Shown: piece by piece, positions 25,584-39,665 of the stretch
Position numbering within the stretch: position 1 is the first letter of the stretch
How the letters are laid out: each line of letters opens with the position of its first letter
Source of the DNA: Tillandsia leiboldiana
Taxonomy: Eukaryota > Streptophyta > Magnoliopsida > Poales > Bromeliaceae
DNA length: 64,000 bases
NCBI GenBank assembly: GCA_029204045.2
Contig: CM055077.1
Coordinates: 4,343,586 to 4,407,585, forward strand
Direction: 5' to 3'
Translations under genes and position numbers: made by a program
Notes under the pieces: generated by a model
Database searches by the model: none
Seen by the model: only the letters and a program-made list of their open reading frames with translations
What the model was told of the DNA's origin: nothing

Positions 25584-27339
25584 CCTTAGGAGCCACAGCT
25601 TATATTCGCCATTTTTAAGATGGGAAGAGGAGGAGGAGGAGGAGGAGGAGGAGGAGGAGCCTCTCCTCTTCTTCCATTGGAGTATGTTGGGAAAGAGCTT
25701 GTGGCTCTTGAGGGGAATGAAGGTTCTTTTGGTAGAGTTTTTATTTTGGAAAAAATTACTCTTAAAATTTTGATGTTTGAATTGGTGTTTAAATACTTAG
25801 AAGATCAAATTTTGATGCTTAAATTAGTTTTTGGGTACTCTAAAAGAATGGATTTTGATTCTTAAATTGTTAAATTTGTTTCTGGGTACTATATAAAATC
25901 ATATTTTGATTCTTTAATTGATTTTTGGGTATTCCAAAATATTATATTTTGATGTTTAAGATGGTCTCTAGGTATACTCTAAGGCCCCGTTTGTCGTCAA
26001 AGCCTATGCTTTTCTATTTTGGTGCTGCTGGTCTATACACACAAGCCGAAATTTCTAATTAGGCAAATCCCTAATTAATTAGCCAACCAAGGAGTCGTGG
26101 GGTGATCCGAAAAGTTCATCAACGTGAGTCAGAATCATTTGTACGGACACAGTACAATAGCAGAGATAATAAAGAGTGGAATATTATGCAATTGCTAAAA
26201 ATTTTGAAGGTTTTAATTTGCCTTGCGTATGATTTGATTGTGAGTTTCATTGTTTTTTTTCTTTTTTTCTTTTTTTCTTTTTTGTTTCCCTTTTGTTTAG
26301 ACATACATGTTCGAGTATTATACAGTACATGGTAAATAGAATCACCGTGAGATCGCCGTGAAGGACAATAAGACTCTTCTCTTCGGCAAAAAATCAGTCA
26401 CTATTTTTGGCGTCAGGTAAGCCACTTCTTGGATCCCTTGCCTAATAATTTTGTTGTGCCTTTCTAATTTGCCTGTGCTCTACAAGGCTATGCTTTCAAT
26501 ATCTAAGCATCAAAGAAGGCTCTGCCTTCAATAGTTTAGTATAATGTGGGAGATGCTACCTAATTTCTTCTCTATATGATAAACAAGATCTTCTGACATA
26601 GGGTTAAAACTATGATATGCCTATGCTTATATGTTAAAAGAAAATTTCCAATGAGTACTATAATTTGGGTTACTTTTCACGTTGAATCTACTCAATTCCA
26701 ATGCATGATGGTGTTCTAGCTATTTTAGTAAATGTACAATATTTAGCCTTGAATCACCTGATATCTCTTTAACTCTAGAAAAATATCTTTTGAGTTCAGG
26801 ACTTGCTATGAAATTGGTAGATCTAAGGATTCTTCTTTAGTTCTTTATGCTTTGTATTTTTTTTATTTTTTTTTCCTTCGATTTGTAAGATTAATTCCTA
26901 ATTATTCTTCAACTAAATTGCCAAGTATTTGATGGCAGTTTATTGATTTCAAGGCAGCCACCTGCCTTGGACCGTTGCTATTTATCCAACTTGTAGAAAT
27001 TTCCATTACGTGAGGTTGTAATGGAACTCACATATGTGCCTTTGGAAATATTCTCCGTAGCTGAAAAAAAAAATCTTTGATCGAGTGACAGATGTTAAAT
27101 TTGTGTCTCTTTGCCTCATTTTCTCCTTATTGTTCATGAAAAATTATGTTTTGACTTATAACATTGAAAACCTTATAATATATAAAATATTTCTATCTTT
27201 ATAAATAATTTATTATTTATTACTTATTAATTACTAATTATTAATATTAATTTATATAAATTTATTCGTCCGCCGCGAAGCGCGGGTCTTTAACTAGTAT
27301 ACATGGACAGCCAACCAACCACCAGCTCTCTGTCATCTC

Positions 27340-28482
27340 TAGACCTGGCAATTCCTACCCGTACTCGCAGGTACCCACGAGTTACCCGCAAATTTGTGGA
27401 TATGGGTATTAATTTTTTTTACCCAAAAAATTATGGATAAAACGGATGGGCACCCATTTAGTTGTGGACATTTTGGGCAACCCACATGTACCCGCATAAA
27501 TTTTTTTAATTAAAAATATATATTATTTTTGTTTACACGTTCTTAAAAATCCTAACCAAAACTTCTCCTTGTGCCTTTTGTTTTTCGCCACCTCTCGTAC
27601 TGCCACCTCCCCATATTCTTTTGTTCTATGAGAATTAGTTATTCAAGAATTTTAAATATAGATGAATATGATGGCAAGAATCTTGTGGTGCCATTATTGA
27701 AAATTGATGAAACTGCGGAATTAAAAGAATCAATTATTAAAACTACAGTTGTAAATTGAGTTTTGGTGATTTATTTTTATGATCTTTAATTTGACTCTAT
27801 AATTATAAAAATTTTATTAATTTTGTATCACACAAATTTAGAATGATAAAATATTTTTACATTATATAATTTATATGTTTAAAAATTTTATATTGTTTAT
27901 TATTTGTTGTGATATTTCGATTAAATTATGTTATACTTTTAAAAATTATGTATTTTATATTTTACATTGAAAAAAGTATAGAAGAAAAAAAAAAAAAAAA
28001 TCTTGCGGATAACCCGCAAACTCGCCTGTTGGCTATTTATTGATGGGTTAAAATAGGTCCAACTTCTTGCCCCGTGACAATAGGTCCAGGAGACTAATAA
28101 GTTGAGTTGGGTGAGCTCAATAAGTTGAGTGGGGTTGCGGTCCACAATAGGCCTAACGGCAAGAGGCCCAACAATAGACCTAACGTCCAGGTGGGTTGAA
28201 TCCGGTCGAGACCCGTGGGCGCTATGTCTGTACGCTTTAAGTAAATTGGTTGCATATTTTTAACAGCTCGAGTTTTTGGAATTAATGGTTAGCGCCAACG
28301 ATCCGACACCGCCCACCCGCCTGTAGGTGGGTATGGATAAAGATGTCACCCGCCTGTAGGTGGGTATGGATAAAAATGTTGGCTACCAAAAAATTTAAAA
28401 TATATTTTATTCATACCAATATGATCCGCGAGTATAATAACCCGCCTGCAGGTTATCCAACCCGTCCGTTTGCACACTTCTA
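27340..28482. mobile_element. hAT-like non-autonomous element with an 8-bp target duplication
   Basis: GTCATCTC flanks both sides (27332-27339 and 28483-28490). The element starts TAGACCTGGCAA and ends TTGCACACTTCTA, which as inverted repeats (TAGA..TG.GCAA) fit hAT ends. The subterminal regions are rich in ACCCG/CGGGT motifs (TACCCGTACTCGCAGGTACC; CCCGCCTGTAGGTGGGTATG repeated twice near 28314-28370), also typical of hAT elements. The interior is AT-rich with no transposase. It lies 42 bases beyond the Helitron 3' end. Confidence 0.85.
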
Positions 28483-28490
28483 GTCATCTC

Positions 28491-29014
28491 TACAAAAAAA
28501 CATGGTGAGCTTCGCCAATAACTAACATTTAAAGCTGCGGTTGCCACCACCACATTAGAGTTTTTGGATCCACCAAAGAACTAAAGCGGGTGCTTTTGGA
28601 CGCACCAATCCTATAACTCACTCGAGAATCCACGCACTATACACTAATTCACGTCAAATTTATGCCGCAGAAATAAGCCCTACATTACAAACCACCAAAA
28701 AAAAAAAAAAACAAAAAAAAAAACTAGACATGTCTTCGCATTTCTCCATTTCAAAACAAAATCGAGATCGAGCCAATCATTCCAATAAATAAATAAAAAG
28801 GGTCCATTACTTACATGTGCCTACAAAATTATAAAATTATATATTTGCCTTCAAACATGCATGATGTATCATAAATTGAGAGAATTCACACCACCTAGAT
28901 ACAGTAAATATGACAAATTTTAACAACAACAAATCTAGCACCGGTGCATTATAATTCTCTTATTCTTCTTCTTCAGAAGTTTCACGCATTATAAATTGAT
29001 CGAGATCACACTAT
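28491..29014. other. No gene seen
   Basis: Mixed-composition sequence between the hAT-like element and the first large (TA)n array. No supported open frame. Confidence 0.4.
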
Positions 29015-30070
<1,056 letters not shown>

Positions 30071-33000
30071 ATGGATCCAAAAGCGACGGCGAAGTCGAAG
30101 AGGATCCACTCCCACCATGGTCGGAAGAACCACCCCACGCCCTCGTCGATAGCGCAGCGGAAGAAGCCCTCGTCGTCGACCCTCGGAGGAGCGGAGGAGA
30201 AGCCCCGGAGACCCCGCGCCCCCGCCCTTCCCTCGAATTGGGATCGCTACGACGCCGCCGCCGACGCCGACGTCGCGGACGGCGGCGCGGTCGCGGATGA
30301 GTCCGGCGAGGTCCCGCCGAAGAGCAAAGGGGCCGATTTCGGCTACTTGATCGAGCAAGCTCGGTCGCAGCCGCAGGAGCTTCGCGGTGTTGTTGGTCCA
30401 GTGTTCTCCTCGGAGGAGCTTCCCTTTGGTAAACTCCCTTTACGAAGCTATCTTTTCTTTTCTTTTCTTTTCGGCTAAATTGAGAAAAAAATTCCTCGCA
30501 CTTTTGTTCGTGTCTCAATCATCCCCATTCATAACGAAATGCGTCAATTTAAACCTGGCATAATCCTCATATTTGGGATGATTGTTGAACTCGGATGCAA
30601 AACATCATAAATATTAGTTGATCGATGATGGGGCCAATATTCGTGGAGTTTAATCACATAAATTGAATGCATTGTCTTGTAAAGTTCTAATTTTTGTAAC
30701 CTTAGTGAAAAAGAAGATGTTTTTTATTTACCTTTTGATCTATTATATGAGTTGCAAGTCAGATGATTTTTTGGATATAGGATTGATATAATAGGCCAAA
30801 CGATTTCAGTAAAGTTTTACAGCGGCATTCAACAATCTCACTAAATTTTTGGTTCTAATTGAGATGGTGGTAAAGTGCAAGGTGCAAATTGATGCAATGT
30901 TTTTTTGAGGGGTTAATTGAGAGTTGAGACATTGGCTAAAGTGCTATATATATATATTTTTTTCAATCTAGTTTTTTTTTCCTGTTTTTCCAGTGTATTT
31001 AGGTTTTACTCGTAAAAAATTGAAAAAAGAGATTATTGCTGGGAGCAATAAAGAAGCAGCAGATGAATCACTAGACACTTGCCACTTATCAGTAATATAG
31101 TTTGTTGGTTTTGATTGAATTGGGTGAAATGCGTTGATTTGCAAATTAATCTTCTCTCTCAACCTTGGTCAAACTTTTAGGATAAAGTTGTGCTAATTAC
31201 ATTGTGTTACTACCTTGCCATTACTTGAGTTGAAATAGTAAAGCTAGTATCATTGAGGGATAAATGAATTTCAAGCTTCAATCTGAATGCCCTTAATATC
31301 TTGATGTTCATGCTTCATTGGTGTCCTTGCTAGTCTTTTTATCTAATTCAATTGGGAAAGCTCTTTTGAGAGATAGATAATGAAGCTCGACTATGACATC
31401 AGAAAGCAAATCTACTCGATATAATATCATGATCTTCTGTCTCTTTTGTCACATTACTCAATTTAATGCTTCTGTATGGAGTCTGGACTCCCTTGTACTA
31501 AATATTGCCATTGCAACTGTATGTAATGGTAGAAATCCAAGGCACAAGGCTGATGTTACTTGCTGACGAATAATTTGGCAGTACTATTGTTATTTAACAT
31601 GATTGGATTCTTCATGCAACGAAGTTCTCAAGAAGATAACTGTTTCCCTTTTAGCAGTTTCCTTGAAAGGATGATTGTTCCTTAATGTTCAATTTAGTAT
31701 TAGTCATGCCAATGAATGGTTGGAACTTTAGGAAGGATCTGCTTGAATTTCATACTTTAGTATCCATTAAATAGTAATTTACTGTTGAAATGTCTAACCC
31801 TACTGTCTAGCACAAATGCCAAATATTTGGGGAAAAACTTTCTACTTCAAAAAGGTGTATCAAAGATTTCTGATCTTTGATGGACTTTCTTCTGCATATA
31901 TTGGTGCTGATCGCAAGATCTTGACTTTTAGGTTTTCTAGATTTTATGCAGGGAAGGAGCTCTATTCTTTCTGTCAAGGGAGAAGGACTGCTATCTTGGT
32001 GTCAAGACGACAATTTTATTGTGGATGATGATACCTCCTCGGGTTATGAGGTACTGACTCATCGACTTGATACTTGTAGATTGTGCTTCACAAGGTTGTC
32101 ATGGACGTATGATTCACTGTTCGTCTAGGCACGAAGCACGGGCCTCAGCGCCTCAGCAATAGCGAGGCGCAACGCTATTGCTGAGGGGTGAGCCTCAAGC
32201 GAGGAGCGAGACGCGCGCCTCACAATATTTATGTTTAGATGAATTTTGGGTTTAAGTTATCGGGTTATCGGGTTCTTAATTTGATTATTAAACTTTAACC
32301 TGTAAAGATACTTAAAAAAATCCTAAAAGAAACCCTAAAAACCCTAAAAAAGGAAAAGGGATTGAAAAGGGAAAGGGAATTAAAAAAGAAAATGATAAGT
32401 TCTCGTCATCTTGATTGCCTTTATTCATTGATGAAGAACCAGATTGAGTTGATTTTGAGGATACAGAAGAAGAAAATATTTAGGATGAAAAATCTGAAGA
32501 AGAAGAAGATTATGGTGATGCAAGCGATGAGAATGATGCTTGAAGAACGACCAAATGAGAGTATTGATACCACAATCACTTTTAAGTTGAAATTTGAAAT
32601 ATATATATATATATATATATATATTTAATTTGAGAACCTGTATGCATGTGTTTTCTTTGCTTTTTGATGGTTATTTTGGATTTTTTTATGTAGAACATTA
32701 AATTAAACTAGGCTTAGTAAATGTGCGTCTCGCCTTCTTGAGGCATGCGCCTCGCACCTAGGCTCCGTAGGAGCCTTGCGCCTCGCGCCTTTTCAAACAC
32801 TGATATGATTATAGAGTACCTATGATTGGTAAAGTTTTGTTCAAACTCTTAATTCTCTATTGCTGCCCTCAATAATTCTCATTTATCTTTGCATCAGTGT
32901 TTCTTGCTGTTGCTTTTATTAAGATTTTCATTTTCCTTAAGAGTGTGTTTTTTTCAACTGCTAAAATAAGCTTCAGCTATTCTTCTATGGTCAGACTTAT

Positions 33001-35398
33001 GAACTGCTTCCTTTTTTCTGTCGAAACTCTAGTTGGTTAATTCAAATTTCTCCTTCAGATTCCTGTGATTGTTATGTAGTGAAAAGCTCTCTATCTAGAA
33101 GCTATCACTGTACCAAGATACCAACACTGGCAAGTAGGCCTATTGGATAGTTTGGAGTGATAATAAGCAGATAATCCTTTAAAAATGTGGGCAACTTTAT
33201 AATATATTATCAATTGTTTGCTTATTTTGCTCATCTTTTCCCCTTTCCATCATCTTTTAGATTGATACATTGTAATTTATCAGGTCCCTTTCCTCTCCTT
33301 GGATTTGCATGCACTTGCTGCTCAACTTTCAAAGCTCAAACTCTCACAGAGGCTTTTTATTGAAGCAGATTTATTACCTGAAGATCTGGTATGTATAGTT
33401 AATATTTATCCATGAATAGCATTTTTGCAATTCATCTGAACATTAATGTTGATTGAAGAAGCATACTCTTTGTTATGCATCTCCATATTCATGTATTTTG
33501 AAGAAAGCATGGCCAAGCTTTTCTGTCCTGTCACATAAGCCCCAGTTTCTTTAGAGTGATCGCAAATCTTCAGCCTTATTATAAACAGATTAGAAAAATG
33601 CCATGCATATTTGGATGAGTGGTTTGAATGGTTAATTGATAGTCTTGAAGCTCGAAACTTATTATTGTTATCTATCCCGTTGTTAACAATATTGAATTAA
33701 GTGGGGCACAACTTGAGGAAAAGAAAACTCCTGAAAGGATTTAGCTAGTCCTCAACTGTCCCTTGGTTTTTTTGTACTCACTTTACCTAGAGCTATGCAA
33801 ATCTAAACAAAAAATGGATTGCATAAAAAAGTGTAGTGTTAAGTGGGTAGTTGTCAAGATGGAGGATGCAGTGTACGAGGTGGTAGTCTATAAGACAAGT
33901 GATGAGGAGGGCAAAGTGTTTTACGTAGTGAGGGCAGGTGGATAGTGAAGATAGTGAGGTCGGGGCTGGCAGGAATGCGGGATAGTAGATTACAAAGAGA
34001 AGGGTTGGAGATAATTGCTCACAACAATATCTACCAAATTAAACAACAGAGGCTAGAGTTTCCTTTTGTTTTTTCCGACCATGCTGAGGTGTTATAAGTG
34101 CATAATTTTCACTTTCCAAAGATAACTTAAAAACTTCTGCATAGAAATCTGGCATGTTTGACAAGTAACGCAAGAACTCGTGGACAATTGTATTTTAAGG
34201 CAATCCGAACTGGCGGTAAATGTGAATTGCTACAATGTAAATTGTGAATAGTACTTTCATATTACTATCTTTTAAGCTAAGAAGTCTCTTGTACAAGCCA
34301 TGTAAATCCAAAATCATGCCTGAAGTTAATGTGTGAGTTCTTTCTGGAAAAGGATGAGTGGTACAATATTCTTGGTTTGTGAAGTAAAGTGTGAATGTGT
34401 GAAGTAAATTTCAATGAAATACTCATATAAGCTATAGAATGTCGCCTGTTGAAAGATTGGTAAGCGATAAGCTAACCTTTTATGCATTGTTTGGTTCGGG
34501 TACAAGGAGGAGAATAAGAGGAATAAGAGGCTTATTCCCCTCCTTGTTCCCAAACAGAAATTTTTTTCTAATTCCCCTCTTAACAGGGTAGAATAACTTG
34601 TTAAGAGGGTGGAATTGTTGTTCCGTCCTTTTGGTGGAATAGTAATTCCTCTCTTTATACCTCTATAAATTTAATAGTAAAATATTATTAATTAATATAT
34701 TATATACTAATTTATTTACTAATTAACTAAATAAATAATTAATCAATTAATTTATTACTATAATAAATATTTAATTAACTATTTGAGCAATTAATTTATT
34801 ATTTGTAATTAATTAACTAATTAAAAAATTTATTATTGTGTGTTTATACAATAACTAATATTTATATTGATTAACTAATTAATGCTTTGACTAATCTAAT
34901 TATTTTTTAACTAATTATCTATCTAATAAATAATTAACTAATTAATTAATTTGTTAATTTATTAATTACTTGTGGTTCATTAATTAATTAATTAATATTA
35001 ATTAATTTTTTTGGTTATCTAGCATTCTTAATGATTAATTAATTAATTTATTAAATTAAATTGCTAATTAATTAATATCTTGATGTAACTTAATTAGATA
35101 AAATATTATTGTTTTAAACTATAATTACTTTTATTCTCACTATTCCAATCTAACTATCCAAACATTATTTTTCTTATTCCTGGGATTATACCCAATTTTC
35201 ATCCAAACACAAAATTGGTCTTGTTCCAGCTTATCCCAAGAATTATACCTATATCAGGAATAATAAAGAATGGCATATTCCTTAACCAAACGATACCTTA
35301 GAGAGCACATACTATTCCTTGGCGTGAAAAACCATTCGATTTGTGAGACCACGATATTTCATAGTACAGTAACTTGATATAGAATATTTTAATTATGT

Positions 35399-35495
<97 letters not shown>

Positions 35496-36841
35496 TTGGC
35501 TAGACTGTTTTGTGCCTGGAGAATTTTCTAGAGGTATTCCATATATTTGGCATACCCATTAACTAGTACTAAGAAGGTAAATAAATCTCTACCTACTTAT
35601 TGGCTTTATGACTTTCACGGCTATACTCTATCATCTTGTATAATTGTATGACATGGTGAATACTTCAGCGCCAATTTATAGATACTGATGTTGAAATGAC
35701 TGTTGATTATAGTCTATTGTGTCATCAATGCTTTCTCATCTTTTAAGTGATGTTAAGCTTGACCTGGTAAAGCTTTGATGGCTGATATTAGGTAGGTGTA
35801 TATTTTCATCTACATCTCTGGCTTCTAGAAATTCTAGGGTGAGCTTTGCCTATTGAGGCATCTGTATTGTAAGGAGTGAAAATTGTTCTCCTAATTGATC
35901 TCTTATGCTTCTAATATTGTTGGTTAGGAGAACTTCATTTTCATGTACTGATCAGATATTTATACCTTTACCAGATTTGATTTTTTATTTTTATTATTTG
36001 GGGGGCGGTTTGCCTTATGATCCTTTTTGTCTAAATACTGCAGTTAACCGATGGATCAAATGACTATGAGAAACCTCAGCAATCAGAAACATCAATAGCT
36101 AGTGAGATTAAACACGGCTTTTCTCAACCAGAATTTCAGAGAAATGCGGAGTCAGAAAAAGATATATCTAGCATGAACTATGCTAACAACCCTAACACTG
36201 ATAATGAACCCAGTCAAGTTCCATCAAAGGAGAAATTTCAACTACTAACCACTACTGGTTTCACGGAAGCAATTGGCTCGATTTTGCCAAGTTCCGAAGA
36301 TAGAGTTCCAGAGAAAGAACAGAACCGAACATCTTCTTTTGAGGCAGCAGAAGCAGAAGCAGAGCTTGACATGCTCCTCGATTCATTCCGTGAAACTAGT
36401 CTCTCTAGCTCTTTTGCAGATATACCAATAGAAGATACTTCAACTTCCTCGAGCATGAAAGTTAACTCATTCTGTGACAAGATTCCGCCATCTACTCATC
36501 AAAGCACTAGCAACTCGCGATTAATGGCAATGACTTCTCTTGATGATGCCCTCGATGACTTGCTTGCGGAAACTTCCCTTTCTTCCACGAATATCCCCTC
36601 TCATTCTTCTTTGGAGCCAAATACCATCAATGACTTGAGATCGAATAGACCAATCAATGGAACATCCCCTCTTGATGATTCACTTGATGATTTGCTTGCA
36701 GAAACTTCTTTAGGTCTTAAAGATCAGAAGTATACAGTCTCTTCTCATGAGCAGGAAAACGTGTCATCCGTAAATCATTCTTCTTGTTCTGCACTCAGTA
36801 GACCAGCGGATGACATTGATTCGTGGCTTGATTCGTTATAG
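30071..36841 (+). CDS. CER16: CER16-like protein (ECERIFERUM 16 family), four exons
   Basis: Exons 30071-30428, 31941-32050, 33284-33388, 36044-36841 (GT-AG throughout) give 456 residues. The N-terminus has KATAKSKRIHSHHGRKNH (4-21) and LPSNWDRYD (53-61); then KGADFGYLIEQA, VKGEGLLSW..DDNFIVDDD, and LSLDLHALAAQLSKLKLSQR..FIEADLLPEDL, an order I recall for plant CER16 (At5g44150 family), linked in Arabidopsis to RDR1-dependent silencing of the wax gene CER3. The 3' exon encodes a long Ser/Glu/Asp-rich, probably disordered tail with three short acidic repeats ending in ETSL (about 298-310, 357-369, 401-413) and a final DDIDSWLDSL. Exon 2 uses the acceptor TTTTCTAG at 31940; the nearer CAG at 31951 would break the frame. 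Function by homology recalled from memory only. Confidence 0.8.
32107..32806. mobile_element. Repeat element with GCCTCGC-rich inverted ends in intron 2 of the CER16-like gene
   Basis: The left side has runs of GCGCCTCAG, GAGGCGCAACG and GAGCGAGACGCGCGCCTC; the right side has GCGTCTCGCCTTCTTGAGGC, GCGCCTCGCACCTAGG and GCGCCTCGCGCC. These are inverted with respect to each other around an AT-rich interior that includes a short (TA)n (32598-32623) and a Lys-rich open frame (32362-32628) of no clear meaning. Exact ends and target duplication not resolved. Confidence 0.6.
34483..35297. mobile_element. Tourist-like element in intron 3 of the CER16-like gene
   Basis: The left end TGCATTGTTTGGTTC and the right end CCTTAACCAAACGATACC are inverted repeats, flanked by TTA on both sides (34480-34482 and 35298-35300). 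The centre (34680-35090) is built of ATTAATTAATTA-type sequence. Non-coding. Confidence 0.8.
35399..35493. repeat. (TA)n array in intron 3 of the CER16-like gene
   Basis: About 47 uninterrupted TA units; no MITE is attached on either side here. Confidence 0.95.
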
Positions 36842-37620
36842 AAGCACTCAGCACATTGGTGGTTTCCATTTTGTTATTTCACAAAGACATTCCCGCAGAA
36901 TTCTTCTTGATTTATTTGTCAAGCGTGGCAAATCCAAACTTCACGAGATGAACTCAAGGGCTTAAGGGATAGACCTAATTCACGGGTGGAAATGTAATTT
37001 CATGATCTAACTCTCAAGCATCCATCAAGAAACAGGGAATATTGTGTATTTGCTCTCCGAAAGAAAGCTGTATCATTGGGTTGTTTGTAAGTTTGAAGTT
37101 CATCTGATGCGGCAGAGAATTTAAGCATTGAGGTCTCAGATCGTTTTCTACACCCCTCTGCAGTTGAGGTGCGTAAATTTCGTCCATAGTCTGAGATTAC
37201 CTGATGTTAAAGGTCAATATGTTTTTTCATCTAAAAGTTGTCTAGCACCCATTCTCAGTGACTAACTCATTTTGCTGCAGATATTTTCATAGCACTACTG
37301 TTCAATTACAAGTCCTTCTATGACAAAATCATCAACTCTTACCATTTCCGCTGCTGCCGCGGTTACCATCTTCTTCCTTTTATATTTCGTGATCTTCAAA
37401 TCATTATCGTTGCCATTGTCTGCCCCTTGGCACAACTACTATCTCGTCCTTCGCACAGTAATTGTCATAAATATTTTATCTTTCCGGTCTGATGCATCTG
37501 GCTGTTCTGACTTTCATTCCAGTTCTGATTCTGACTATCCTTTTGAACGGAAAACACGAAAACGCGGTAACGCCTCTTTCCTAGTACACATTTTATTCTA
37601 TGAGTGAGTAGCTGTTCCGA
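36842..37620 (+). other. 3' flank of the CER16-like gene
   Basis: Probably 3' UTR at its start. A 95-codon open frame at 37320-37607 has one hydrophobic stretch near its N-terminus but no family resemblance; I do not call it a gene. Confidence 0.4.
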
Positions 37621-37693
<73 letters not shown>

Positions 37694-38066
37694 AAGTTTA
37701 TATGTTTTTAAAAGTACAAGTCCATCAATGCTCGTAAATTTTTTATTATTGAATTTGCATTGGAATTTGTGTTTTTATAAAGTCAACTGAAAAGAAGAAG
37801 ATAAAGTAAAAAATATAAATTTTAATACAAATTTAATGGTAAAAAATTTACTAGCATATTCTTTATTGTTTGTATGTTTTTTATCGTTAGATTTATTTCT
37901 TTGACTAATTTTATTTTTAGATTATTTTATTTCACTACTCACTTAATTCAAGGGGTCCATTATCGTTATAACCATACATCTTTTCATCCTAAGATTACAA
38001 ATTTATAAGTATCAATGACTTGATATTTATATTTTGACTTGGTTATTTTAAAAGTATAAGAACTCA

Positions 38067-38135
<69 letters not shown>
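37621..38135. repeat. (TA)n array, degraded family C hairpin, (TA)n and (GA)n
   Basis: (TA)n at about 37623-37690, then a hairpin-like segment resembling the family C elements of 61.7-63 kb (TTTATATGTTTTTAAAAGTACAAG; AATTTTTTATTATTGAATTTG; AATGGTAAAAAATTTAC), then (TA)n at about 38072-38112 and (GA)n to 38139. Confidence 0.6.
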
Positions 38136-38138
<3 letters not shown>

Positions 38139-38139
38139 G

Positions 38140-39280
38140 TTGGAATATTGTCGATACTAAATGGGCTTCGTTGTGACCCATTTGTTTTTAATAGAGCTTT
38201 TAAAATAACAGCATAGTTAAATATGATCTAAATTATTTAAACTATTTGAATCGGATAGAAGTCTTTCTTTTATTGAGAGACAATTTAATTGACGTTTTAC
38301 ACTTGTATTCAAATTTCATAGGTCTATATTTTATTCAATAAAATTTCACATTTAACAAACATAATCACAATTTTAACATAAAATTAATAATAAAATAATA
38401 AAAAATTATCTTACCTCTCTTTAATGTATATTAACTTCTATACTTATCTCATATTAGTGCACCAGTCGAATACGAATACTCGTCGAATACTAAATTTAGG
38501 CGTCTCTATTTGCTTCATATCGAATTAAATGTCGGATTCAATTAGAGTTTATTCTAATCATTTTCACCCTTAAATATTATTCTCCTATAAAGCAATGAAA
38601 TTGCATACTTATTTCCTCAAAATTTTAATTATCAAATATATTCTTTAAAAGTTCTCTCTCGCCATTAGCTGATCAATTTAAAGTGATATTTTCTTCCTCA
38701 ACATATAACCTATTGCACTTTAAAATTCATATTATTAAAAATAAATATTCCACGGAGTATATTTTAGTTTTTCATATTTTTTTTTTCCTTCTTCGTCTTC
38801 TTCCTGCATATAAGATTTATGAAAGGTCCAAATTGCGTCACCTTCGACAAGTGGTTAAGAGGCTTCGGAGGTGCCGTCATTTATGATTTATCGACTTCGA
38901 TCTTTTCTTCTTATCACCTTCTCCGTCTCTTTCGCTCTCAGTCGTGCTGTGCTGTGCTGTGCATTCTCTGCAACTCGATCTATTCCAATGTTAGTTAGGG
39001 CTGACGTGGCCCCGCATTCGGCGTACGCCATTGGGCCACTTTTCAAAGCTCCAAATTCAACAAAGTTGTGCTCGGTGTAGAAATTACTTCTCTTCTAGAA
39101 CTTAAAAAACCTTTGGCTTTCTTGAGAAGCTGGTGCAGATATTGTAATACAGTTGATACATCTATTCAGTTATTTGAGCGAAAGAGACACTGAATCTGCT
39201 CACATTTTTACTATAAAAAAAATCTTAATATAAGAACAATTTTTAGACAACTTTTAAAAAAAGTATTTCCAAACGAGGAA
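38140..39280. other. No gene seen
   Basis: AT-rich sequence. Small open frames at 38683-38886 and 38871-39080 have no recognisable domain and are not called. Confidence 0.4.
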
Positions 39281-39437
39281 TGCTACCCTGTACGCCCATA
39301 AATGGGTGTACATCTTACACTTCCACTCATCCAAGGACGAGGACTTTTCCATTCATCACTTCAAGTGATGGATAAAATTTACCCCCACCCTTGGATGGAT
39401 GCGGTGTAAGATGCACATCCTTTTTGGGGTGTACACT
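39281..39437. mobile_element. Diverged family D hairpin MITE
   Basis: Inverted ends ATGCTACCCTGTACGCCCAT / GGGGTGTACACTTAGT with TACATCTTACAC / GTGTAAGATGCAC; centre CATTCATCACTTCAAGTGATGG. It resembles the better preserved copies at 39661-39834 and 50549-50720 but has no flanking (TA)n. Confidence 0.6.
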
Positions 39438-39583
39438 TAGTTTTTCTTTCCAAACATCGTCGTATGAATTTTTTATTATATCAAATTAATTTATTAAATA
39501 ATAATTTTTTTTTAGTGTTTTTAATCATTGAATTTAATTAAATTCACTTAAAACTGCTTCTTCGATTTCTCTTTTATCTTTTT

Positions 39584-39587
<4 letters not shown>

Positions 39588-39660
<73 letters not shown>
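39588..39660. repeat. (TA)n array
   Basis: About 36 TA units directly left of the family D hairpin; a short (TA)n at 39835-39848 lies on its right. Confidence 0.95.

Positions 39661-39665
<5 letters not shown>

Larger units (their letters stand above)
24388..27297 (+). mobile_element. Non-autonomous Helitron (2.9 kb) carrying a PPR gene fragment
   Basis: The 5' end A|TCTATACAATACATTAAAGG and the 3' end CCGCG-AAG-CGCGG (27273-27285), eight bases, CTAG|T fit the plant Helitron consensus at both termini, with insertion between A24387 and T27298 as expected. No terminal inverted repeats or target duplication. The 5' part (24450-25020) has repeats of GTACATTTCTCT, CTCTGAGACGA and CACCAACTCCGCC. 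The middle carries a PPR fragment on the minus strand. No Rep/helicase coding, so it depends on helper activity. Confidence 0.85.

Noticed and set aside
32362..32628. 88-codon Lys-rich open frame in intron 2 of the CER16-like gene
   Set aside because: Low-complexity, ends in a (TA)n array, lies within a repeat element in the intron.
37320..37607. 95-codon open frame with a hydrophobic N-terminal stretch
   Set aside because: No family resemblance, poor start context, lies in the 3' flank of the CER16-like gene next to repeats.
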